64,000 nucleotides of DNA from Croceicoccus sp. YJ47 (GTDB lineage: Bacteria; Pseudomonadota; Alphaproteobacteria; Sphingomonadales; Sphingomonadaceae), in contig NZ_CP067087.1 of NCBI RefSeq assembly GCF_016745095.1, positions 748,501 to 812,500 on the forward strand, written 5' to 3'. Every line of letters starts with the position of its first letter. Within the stretch, counting starts at the first letter, position 1. The translations under genes and the position numbers were made by a program. Shown piece by piece: positions 9,211 to 15,931 of this stretch. The notes under the pieces are model-generated. The model ran no database searches, was not told where the DNA came from, and saw nothing but the letters and a program-made list of their open reading frames with translations.

Positions 9211-10387
9211 CAGTCTGGTTTACCTCGCTCTCAGCCGGTGCGTCACCTTTACGGGGTTTACGCGGGTTCCACCCCTCCACCTGCCGAACCTCGTCAGGGT
9301 CCAGAACGCCATTCGTCAGCGCGATCGCGTGCGCGTTCCAGCGGGTCGCCGGGTCGCCGCGCAGGAAGCCCGACAGGTCCAGTTCGAGTTCGAACGGCCC
9401 GCCGGTCGGGAATACCGAACGCGCAAACTCTGCCTCGATCTTGCGTGCCCAGCTGGACAGGCAGAACATGGCGAACCAGCGGCCAGCGGTTTCGCTGTTC
9501 GTGAACGTGTTGTGCGCGTAATCCTGCACCAGCGGCGGGGGCACCTGAAACAGGCGGCAGATTTCTTCGGTCCCGAACTTGCGGGTCGAAAGCAATTCCG
9601 CGTCTTCGGGCGAGATTTGCGCTTGCTGCCATTCCAGCCCGCCGTCGAGGACCAGCGCCCGGCCAGCATTGCCCGCGCCAGCGTGGCGCGCGTCGAACTG
9701 TTCGCGCAGGTTCTTGCGCTGTTCGGCGGTCATCGCGCCGGGGTGCTTGATAACGCCGGACGGGGATGCGCCATTGGCGAGGAATTGGCGGGCATGGCGG
9801 TTTGCCAGATCCACCCCTGTCACCGCATCGGCGGCGCGTGAGAGGCGCGAACGGCCAATCAGGCCATCATCGGTGCGATCGCGCAGGTGCAGAACCTCGC
9901 CCTGCAACAGCCGCCGCACCTTGCCCCTGCCGTCGCCTACATCATAGGCAAGCCGCCCGCTGGACAGCTCGGCCACCGTGACATTGCCCCAAGGGATATA
10001 GACCAGCCCGGCCAGCTGCCCGTTACCGTTGCGGATGATCTCTGCCAGCCCATTGCCGGTCAGCAGCGTGGAGCAAACCAGATGCGACACGAAATCAGGC
10101 CATGTCATGCCATCGTTCACGCCATAGCGGACCAGCTTCAAAAGCGGATGCGCCGGCACCTCGACACGCGCCGTGCCTTCGCGGCGATAAACCAGCGCCG
10201 GGATATAGCCCAAGCTTTCACCGATCACGTTGACGCAGGCCAGCACGCTGGACAGGTTTTCAGCCGCCCGCGCGTTCAAGCCCGCGTAATATCCGGTATT
10301 CGATCCCAGAACGCCCCATGAGGGGTCAGCAGCATCGGAGCGGCGTTCGAAGCCCATATAAGCCGCCATGCGGTCGATCATGCCCAT
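9203..10387 (-). CDS. HK97-family phage portal protein
   Basis: 394-residue portal forming the dodecameric DNA gate of the capsid vertex. Recognisable features are LKLVRYGVNDGMTWPDF, GEVLHLRDRTDDGLIGRS and FQVPPPLVQD, which are conserved in HK97/phi-type portals. The start at 10387 has GGAGG seven bases upstream; an ATG at 10381 forms an ATGA overlap with the protease stop and is the alternative. It lies downstream of capsid and protease, the reverse of the usual lambdoid order portal-protease-capsid. Confidence 0.95.
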   Translation of the reverse strand: MGMIDRMAAYMGFERRSDAADPSWGVLGSNTGYYAGLNARAAENLSSVLACVNVIGESLGYIPALVYRREGTARVEVPAHPLLKLVRYGVNDGMTWPDFVSHLVCSTLLTGNGLAEIIRNGNGQLAGLVYIPWGNVTVAELSSGRLAYDVGDGRGKVRRLLQGEVLHLRDRTDDGLIGRSRLSRAADAVTGVDLANRHARQFLANGASPSGVIKHPGAMTAEQRKNLREQFDARHAGAGNAGRALVLDGGLEWQQAQISPEDAELLSTRKFGTEEICRLFQVPPPLVQDYAHNTFTNSETAGRWFAMFCLSSWARKIEAEFARSVFPTGGPFELELDLSGFLRGDPATRWNAHAIALTNGVLDPDEVRQVEGWNPRKPRKGDAPAESEVNQTDD

Positions 10388-10920
10388 CGTGCCGCCTCCG
10401 CCATCACCAGCACCCTACGGCGGCGTGCAGCCTCCGCACCGTGCTGCAAAGCCCTCAGGGCAATCTCAGTGCCCTCATAGGCAGGCCATGCGCTCACAAC
10501 GCTGATTTCCCGCAAGCCGATCGAGCGGAGCGTGCGCGTGCGCCCGTCCCATTCTTCGCCGCCTTCGGGAATGGTGAAGCCGAACGACATGCCGCCAAGG
10601 TCGCCGCGCTCGGCCAGCGCCAGAACATCGCGGCCTGCCGCCGTGTCGGGAACGTCGAGCGTGAACGCCAAGCCCTTGTCGTCTTCGCGCAGTTGGAGCG
10701 TGCCCGTCTTCGTGCGGCCCAGCACCTTGCCAGGGTCGTGATCCAGCAAGGCCAGAACATCGCCGTGCAAAGCCGAACGGAACGCGCCGGGGGCAATACG
10801 CTCCCGAAACGCGCCCAGATCGGCCTCACGGTTGAACGTGGCGGCATAGCCCTCGATCTTGCGCCCAGCGGCGCGAAGTTCGACAGTGAACCGCCGTTCA
10901 AGGGTTGCCGCCGCGCCCAT
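10378..10920 (-). CDS. HK97-family prohead protease (S78)
   Basis: 180-residue maturation protease that clips the capsid N-terminal delta domain. The family pattern GYAATFN, the catalytic His in LLDHDPGK and the Ser in GGMSFGF are visible, followed by REISVVSAWPAY. Its ATG overlaps the capsid stop as TGATG, which implies coupled synthesis. Confidence 0.94.
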   Translation of the reverse strand: MGAAATLERRFTVELRAAGRKIEGYAATFNREADLGAFRERIAPGAFRSALHGDVLALLDHDPGKVLGRTKTGTLQLREDDKGLAFTLDVPDTAAGRDVLALAERGDLGGMSFGFTIPEGGEEWDGRTRTLRSIGLREISVVSAWPAYEGTEIALRALQHGAEAARRRRVLVMAEAARWA

Positions 10921-12140
10921 CAGATGATGATCCCCGTTGCCTTGGCGAAGGATGCCGGGCGGCGAACGCCGAAATCGACCGTCGCCATGGCGCGGATCAG
11001 GAGATTGCCCTTGCTATAGGCGCTCTCGGCATAGGGGTTCACCAGAATGTCGAGCTGCGACCAGATGCCGATCAGGAAATCGGCCCAGTTGCCATAGGCC
11101 AGCCCGTGCTCGTTGGTGCCTTCGCCAAGATCGCTTGGTGCCTGATTGGTGAACTGCACCGGCTCATTGTGGAACTGCTCGGTAACGGGGATGGCGCGGC
11201 CATCGGCATCGCGCAGTTTCATCAGGTCGCCGCGAATGCCGTTGGTGGCGAGGAAGCCGCGACCGGCGGGAACGTTGGCGAGGTCTGCCGCCACGATCAT
11301 ATCCGCCGTGGTCGTGAACACATCGGTATCGAATGGCACCGCCGGAACCTCCGGGTCGTTCAGCAGGCCCAGCGGCTCGGGACCCGTGCCCGATCCATTC
11401 AGGCCCGCCCGGTCGATTTCCAGCGCAATATCGCGCGCCATCATCGAGCGCAGCAGCTGCTCAATGTTCGGGCTGGTCTGCATGACCATGTTCCGGCTGA
11501 TTTCCGAAATCACGCCAACGTGATGCGGGGAAAGCGTCAGGCTATCGAAGATAGCATTTCCGGTCGGCAGGGCGGTATTCTCCGCGACCCAGCCGACATT
11601 AGGCGATCCGGTTTCGCGGGGGATTTCCACATTGCCGGTCAGGCCCGACAGCGTGGTCGCGCCCATCGTGGTCAATGCCGCCGTGGCGGTCAGAGCCGAC
11701 ACGAACTGGTCGGGGCGAAAGTCGGTCGGCAGGATCGCGCCACTGTTCGAAGTCACCTGCACCGCGCGCTGTTCAAAGCATTCGGTCGGCACATAGAAGC
11801 CCTTGGGGGCGGCACCGGCACGCTTGGCGAGTTCGCCCTGCATCTCGCGTTCAAAGCCATCATCGACCGTGCCGGGGGCAATCTGCCCGACGATCGCACG
11901 GCAAAGGCTGAACTTGGAGCGCAGTTCGTTCGACAAATGTTCGTCCGTCGATCCGGTCAGAACACGGCCCGTCTCCGATCGCTCGGCGGCTTCGATCTTC
12001 TTCTGGCGGTCAATCCTGCCATCGAGATTGCGCAGTTCGGTTTCCGCCGTCTCGAAAGCGGCGTTGTCGTCCTTGTCGTGTGCAGCGGTCATGCGGTCCA
12101 CAATGGCCGCCCGCTGTTCCATGAAGTCCGCAATTTTCAT
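10920..12140 (-). CDS. HK97-fold major capsid protein
   Basis: 406-residue capsid subunit. The first ~110 residues are charged and helical (MKIADFMEQRAAIVDRM..., the scaffold-like delta domain), followed by the HK97 fold with VEIPRETGSPNVGWVAENTA, EISRNMVMQTSPNIEQLL and RPASFAKATG at the C terminus. The ATG at 12140 forms an ATGA overlap with the preceding 116-aa ORF and has AGAAGGG upstream. The island therefore encodes its own shell; satellites of the SaPI type instead remodel helper capsids. Confidence 0.95.
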   Translation of the reverse strand: MKIADFMEQRAAIVDRMTAAHDKDDNAAFETAETELRNLDGRIDRQKKIEAAERSETGRVLTGSTDEHLSNELRSKFSLCRAIVGQIAPGTVDDGFEREMQGELAKRAGAAPKGFYVPTECFEQRAVQVTSNSGAILPTDFRPDQFVSALTATAALTTMGATTLSGLTGNVEIPRETGSPNVGWVAENTALPTGNAIFDSLTLSPHHVGVISEISRNMVMQTSPNIEQLLRSMMARDIALEIDRAGLNGSGTGPEPLGLLNDPEVPAVPFDTDVFTTTADMIVAADLANVPAGRGFLATNGIRGDLMKLRDADGRAIPVTEQFHNEPVQFTNQAPSDLGEGTNEHGLAYGNWADFLIGIWSQLDILVNPYAESAYSKGNLLIRAMATVDFGVRRPASFAKATGIII

Positions 12141-12487
12141 ATGATAAGCCCTTCTATGTAGCCGGGGCACCATGCCCCGGCGCTCAGATTGCCCACTGTC
12201 TCGCGACGTTGGTAAAAGGTTGCGGCGTTATCCGATTGAGCCGCCATTACAGCCGAAACATCGGCCTGCCCCCCGGCATCGGATTTTCCGGTATTGGCCG
12301 CACCGCGCAGCCGCACAAGGAAGGGGGCAATGAAGTATTCGACCTGAAACAGCGCTGGGCATGTTCCTTCGTCGGCGCTGGGCATGACGGGCCGGGTCGA
12401 ACGGCCAAGGTGATACGTCCCCATCCCGTGCACGGGTTCCGCAATGCCAAACGCGGCGGCGGACAGCGTGGGGAGCGCCGATTTCAT
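12137..12487 (-). CDS. Unknown 116-aa protein between regulator and capsid
   Basis: No family recognised. The ORF is supported by precise coupling on both sides: its ATG overlaps the regulator's TAA (TAATG) and its TGA overlaps the capsid ATG (ATGA). The protein has no clear signal peptide or membrane span. Its place immediately before the capsid gene would suit a scaffold, decoration or size-determining protein, but that is inference from position only. Confidence 0.6.
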   Translation of the reverse strand: MKSALPTLSAAAFGIAEPVHGMGTYHLGRSTRPVMPSADEGTCPALFQVEYFIAPFLVRLRGAANTGKSDAGGQADVSAVMAAQSDNAATFYQRRETVGNLSAGAWCPGYIEGLII

Positions 12488-13038
12488 TAGTCGTCGTCCG
12501 CCTTATAGGCGTGCTGCATCACATTAGTCGGATGATAGCCGAGACGCGCAACGACGTTTTCGAAGATTTCATCAACCTCCAGGATCGTAAAAGCATTCGA
12601 ACCCAAACGGGTGCGGATAATCGGCATAACGTCCGTTTTGACCTTCCAAAGTACTTCAATGGAACGATCGCCTGCAACGCAAAGCAACGTGCGTGCTGCC
12701 ATGCCGTGGTTGAAGAACGGAAGGCCGGGGCAACGCCCGGGATTATCGTAAACCGGACCCTCGCCCATGTGGGCGAAGTGCTGAGCCGCCTTGATCGCGT
12801 GAGCCGCCGAAAGACCGGCATCGGTGAGCGCCTTTGCGATCGCGATTTCCATGACGGTAAAGAACGTGAATTTGCGATGCGCACCCGACGCGCCGCCACC
12901 CTCGATCTCAGCACCGGGCTTGCCGATAAGCAAGTCGCGCTTGAGCCAGCTTTGGAGAGTATGGTTCGGCAGTTCGGTGGCCGTAACCACCTGCCCCGTC
13001 GTAAAGCGATCGTAAAAGATGTTCATTGTGCGTTCCAT
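12487..13038 (-). CDS. MerR-like regulator heading the capsid operon
   Basis: About 183 residues. The N terminus has a MerR-type winged helix (FTTGQVVTATELPNHTLQSW, then a basic loop and FFTVMEIAIAKALTDAGLS), in which the first helix-turn-helix and the conserved LxxIxxL-like helix of the family can be followed to about residue 85. The C-terminal ~100 residues have no recognised effector domain. The start is ambiguous: ATG 13038 or ATG 13026. Large inverted repeats lie immediately upstream, so autoregulation of this operon is likely. In a satellite it could be the switch for capsid, excisionase and integrase expression. Confidence 0.75.
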   Translation of the reverse strand: MERTMNIFYDRFTTGQVVTATELPNHTLQSWLKRDLLIGKPGAEIEGGGASGAHRKFTFFTVMEIAIAKALTDAGLSAAHAIKAAQHFAHMGEGPVYDNPGRCPGLPFFNHGMAARTLLCVAGDRSIEVLWKVKTDVMPIIRTRLGSNAFTILEVDEIFENVVARLGYHPTNVMQHAYKADDD

Positions 13039-13120
13039 ATTGGCGGCTGCCAACCTTCAACCACAAAATGGGAAGGTTGGCAAGCGCCAATTTTATCCCC
13101 GCCGCCAATTCGGGGGATAA
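13039..13120. promoter_or_regulatory. Dyad cluster before the regulator-capsid-int operon
   Basis: Arms 13039-13058 and 13072-13091 form a 20-bp inverted repeat with two mismatched positions: ATTGGCGgcTGCCAACCTTC, 13-base spacer, and its complement. Beside it TTATCCCC (13093-13100) pairs with GGGGATAA (13113-13120). The motif GCCGCCAAT also recurs at 13101-13109. A TAAAAT hexamer (leftward strand, 13091-13096) could be a -10 box, so the dyads would overlap the promoter. These are candidate operators for the MerR-like protein. Confidence 0.6.
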
Positions 13121-13124
13121 CTGG

Positions 13125-13487
13125 TCAGCGCCTCGCGCTTTTCATCTGAACCTCTTTCAGCTGGTCGGCATCGCGAATGAGCGCATCGAGGATCTCATCA
13201 GCGTTGTTCAGTTCCATGATCGCCTCTTCGCGGAAAATGCGTAGCTTCCACGTGTAGGCGTTCAAACTGCATGAGGGGGTTTGGAAGAGGCGCATCAACG
13301 CTTCTTCGTGCGCGTCCCAAAGGCGGTCGCCAACATCATCCGGCAGGTCTTTCCCGCGATTAGCCGGCGCATAGATCGCCTCTTCGCGGGTGGCTTTTGC
13401 ATAGCGATAGGCAGCGTGCGCTTCGATAAAGGCATCGTTAACGGTATTTGCGTTGGCGGATTCCGCCTGTAGGGAAGGGTTAGCCAT
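13125..13487 (-). CDS. Unknown 120-aa helical, acidic protein
   Basis: No family recognised. The sequence is rich in Ala, Glu and Asp and predicted helical (EEALMRLFQ, NADEILDALIRDADQLKEV). The ATG at 13487 has GGAG seven bases upstream. It is transcribed leftwards from the divergent region at 13488-13587 and ends just before the dyad cluster. The downstream regulator operon may be read through from it. Confidence 0.6.
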   Translation of the reverse strand: MANPSLQAESANANTVNDAFIEAHAAYRYAKATREEAIYAPANRGKDLPDDVGDRLWDAHEEALMRLFQTPSCSLNAYTWKLRIFREEAIMELNNADEILDALIRDADQLKEVQMKSARR

Positions 13488-13517
13488 GATTGATCTCCAT
13501 TCGATCGGTTGTGGTCA

Positions 13518-13554
13518 GGGCCGGGCGGTGAGTTGCGACCCCACCGCTTGGCCC
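13518..13554. promoter_or_regulatory. Inverted repeat in the divergent intergenic region
   Basis: GGGCCGGGCGGTG (13518-13530) and CACCGCTTGGCCC (13542-13554) are inverted repeats with two mismatched central positions, 11 bases apart. They lie between the leftward 120-aa ORF and the only rightward ORF of the island. The centre-to-centre layout resembles the dyad at 13039-13091, although the sequence differs, so it may bind a different regulator. Confidence 0.5.
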
Positions 13555-13587
13555 GCTCGATATGGGCACAAACAGGGGAATCCGTCA

Positions 13588-13749
13588 ATGGATCCAATGA
13601 TGTCGGTGAAGATGAATCACATCGTTAACGCTTTGCGAGGCATTCAGGCGGAATTAAAACGCCATAATGATCGTGAAGAGGCGAACACAAAGGGGGAAAA
13701 CTCCGACAACGTTTCAAACGAAGAATGGGTGGATGGCATCGCGCGCTAA
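13588..13749 (+). CDS. Small 53-aa ORF, only rightward gene of the island
   Basis: Begins with ATG at 13588, preceded by AGGGGA at a suitable spacing, and encodes a soluble, highly charged protein (AELKRHNDREEANTKGENSD). Codon use is less GC-rich than in neighbouring genes. It converges on and overlaps the terminase stop by about four bases. No family is recognised. Its isolation in a divergent regulatory region suggests a small regulator or anti-regulator, which is inference. Confidence 0.45.
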   Translation: MDPMMSVKMNHIVNALRGIQAELKRHNDREEANTKGENSDNVSNEEWVDGIAR

Positions 13750-15338
13750 ACCCACATGACCCCGCCGCCCCGGTAAACCTTCGGCCCTTCGTCGGTCGCG
13801 GCCAGACCGCAAGCCATGATTGCTGAAACGATGCCGTCGATGCGATCGAGCGATTTGTTTTTGGCAGGCTTGCGGTTCGCGGCGGGGTCAGTTTCCACGA
13901 TGACATTGCCAGCCTGCCAGCGCAGCAGCGGGTTATTGTTGTGTTGCATCTTGCGACCTAACAACGCTGTCTCGAACGCATCGACAGCCGCCGCGTAGGA
14001 TTTGAACCCCGGCACGAACTCGGTCATCGGCAGGTCAATGCCTTCGTCGGACAGCAGCTTGTTAAGGCGCGCCATCTGCCAGCGATCAAAGGCAATGCCC
14101 TGCACATCATACCGGCTGCGAATGTCGGCCAGCTGCATCGCAATGGCGAGGTCATCCCGCGCGTTGCCAACCGTCACATCGGCCCAGCCTTCTGCCGCCC
14201 AGCGATCATAGGGCACCCGGTCGCGTTCTGCGCGCATGGCGATCGTGTCTTTCGGCAACCAGTGCCAGGCCAGCAGTTTGCCTTGATCGGGAAAATACAG
14301 TGCCAGCGCGGTCAGGTCGCGGGTGCTGGACAGATCCAAGCCACCATAACAGCGCGCCCCTTCCAGTTCGATCGGGTCGAAGGCTTCCCCGTTTGCATCC
14401 CAGTCGGCTTGTTCGATAAACCGGCCTTCTGCCGCCACTCGCTGATTGAGGTTCAACAGACGGAAGGATGGGGCGAACGACTGTGACCTTATCGCCCGCC
14501 CCGCCGCGTCACTAAACTGCGAATGGTTAAGAAACTCCCCCAAGGCAGGATTTGCCGCCTGCCATGCTTCGGGATCGTCCAGATCGCAATCATCGGGTGC
14601 GGCGTGAAGCTGAGTGTAAACCGTTGGCACCGGCTCAGCGTCCAGCATCTCCGAAAAGAAATGCAGATCATCGGCGGCTTGCGTCGAGATTGTCACGCCC
14701 AGCGCCGCCTCCCGCTTGCCCATGCCGGTCGCCAGATTGTCCCACAGCTCCCGGCTCCGCCATTGCGCCACCTCGTCGGCAATCCAGAACGATGGCGCAA
14801 GGCCATGCGCTTTGCGTGCGTCGGAGGTCAGCGCCCGCCAGACCGATTGCGATTCGTCGTCCGTGATTTCCTTGTGCCAGTCGCGGATATTGACCCGCGC
14901 CGCCATCCACGGGGTCGCCTCGATATAGGCCCGCGTCTGCCGATACAGCACGCCCGCCTGCTCCCGATCGAGCGCCGCCGCATAGCATTCGCCGTAAGGC
15001 TCCAGGCACGGCCCTAGCAGGTGCGCCAGCGACAAGCCCGACAGCAGCGCACTCTTGCCGTTGCCGCGCGCCACACTGAGCGCAGCCAGCCTTACAAGCC
15101 GGTTGCCGTCATCATGCCGGGGTTCATACACGCCCCGCACGAATTGCCGCTGGAACTCCAGCAGCTCCAATGCCTCGCCAGCGCGCAGCCCTGATACAAT
15201 CGGCAGGGTGCCCAGGAACGCCAGAACCTTATCGGCTTCCGGCATCCCTTCCTTTTCCCAAGGGTGCGCAACCATCGTGTCATCATAGGCCCGCGCCGCC
15301 TCGCGCAGCCGCCCCGAACCGGGTCCGCGCTTACCCAT
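13746..15338 (-). CDS. terL: Phage terminase large subunit (Terminase_1 type)
   Basis: 530-residue packaging motor. The ATPase part has the P-loop-like ARGNGKS (90-96) and Walker B FWIADEV with the acidic pair at about 188-189. The RNase H-like nuclease part begins GGLDLSSTRDLTAL with Asp335, and DRIDGIVSA near the C terminus supplies another acidic residue. The gene overlaps the HNH gene by 8 bases. No small terminase is recognisable, so DNA recognition must come from another island protein or from a helper. Confidence 0.95.
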   Translation of the reverse strand: MGKRGPGSGRLREAARAYDDTMVAHPWEKEGMPEADKVLAFLGTLPIVSGLRAGEALELLEFQRQFVRGVYEPRHDDGNRLVRLAALSVARGNGKSALLSGLSLAHLLGPCLEPYGECYAAALDREQAGVLYRQTRAYIEATPWMAARVNIRDWHKEITDDESQSVWRALTSDARKAHGLAPSFWIADEVAQWRSRELWDNLATGMGKREAALGVTISTQAADDLHFFSEMLDAEPVPTVYTQLHAAPDDCDLDDPEAWQAANPALGEFLNHSQFSDAAGRAIRSQSFAPSFRLLNLNQRVAAEGRFIEQADWDANGEAFDPIELEGARCYGGLDLSSTRDLTALALYFPDQGKLLAWHWLPKDTIAMRAERDRVPYDRWAAEGWADVTVGNARDDLAIAMQLADIRSRYDVQGIAFDRWQMARLNKLLSDEGIDLPMTEFVPGFKSYAAAVDAFETALLGRKMQHNNNPLLRWQAGNVIVETDPAANRKPAKNKSLDRIDGIVSAIMACGLAATDEGPKVYRGGGVMWV

Positions 15339-15732
15339 TGCGCTTCCCCTTCGAAACTAATTGAGTTTTGTGGTTCCGTGGCGGTCCTACTGGATCAGCC
15401 CTGAGCGATTTTCCAGACCACGGATGCGATGCGTCGAGCGGGTTTCCATCGGCATCACAGCCCTTGCGCGGCTTGATCGAACGTATCGCACCGGCCTCGC
15501 TGCCCCTTGCCGTCTTCGCTGAGTGACAGGCAGGGCAGTAGCTTGTCAGCCCATCGTGGCCGGGGAAGGCCAGCCCGCCATCGCTGATAGGCACAACGTG
15601 ATCGACCGTGTTCGCGATGACGTATGGCTTGCCCATCGCCGCGCAGCCCTTGCAGAACGGTTCGATCGACAGATGCGCCTTGCGTAGCTTTTGCCAGTTG
15701 GCGGTGTTGTAGGGCCAGTCAGCCACGGGCAT
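15331..15732 (-). CDS. HNH endonuclease
   Basis: 133-residue HNH nuclease with zinc-binding Cys pairs (FCKGCAA and CPACHSAKT) and the catalytic DHVVPISDGG motif. HNH proteins next to the terminase are needed for cohesive-end packaging in HK97-like phages and occur in cf-PICIs. It overlaps the upstream 70-aa gene by 14 bases and the terminase by 8. Confidence 0.93.
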   Translation of the reverse strand: MPVADWPYNTANWQKLRKAHLSIEPFCKGCAAMGKPYVIANTVDHVVPISDGGLAFPGHDGLTSYCPACHSAKTARGSEAGAIRSIKPRKGCDADGNPLDASHPWSGKSLRADPVGPPRNHKTQLVSKGKRNG

Positions 15733-15931
15733 CTCCTATGATCGAGATGACGTTCAGGTGCTTGAGCGTGCCAGCCAGCTTGACGGCCCGTGCCCTCGAT
15801 ACGCCACCATGACGCAACAGCACCTCGATCTCGCGAACGGTCAGCGGTCGGCTCACCATGTCCAGCACCTTCAATGCAGCGGCGCGTGCTTCGCCTTCCA
15901 AGCCTTCGATCAGTTCATGCAGCGGGGTCAT
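15719..15931 (-). CDS. 70-aa winged-helix-like protein before HNH/terminase
   Basis: Small DNA-binding-like protein: LTVREIEVLLRHGGVSRARAVKL reads as a helix-turn-helix, followed by a short hydrophobic C terminus. Its ATG overlaps the primase stop (ATGA). Since no classical small terminase is present, this protein, encoded directly before HNH and TerL, is one candidate for packaging-site recognition. It could equally be a transcription factor. Confidence 0.55.
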   Translation of the reverse strand: MTPLHELIEGLEGEARAAALKVLDMVSRPLTVREIEVLLRHGGVSRARAVKLAGTLKHLNVISIIGDARG

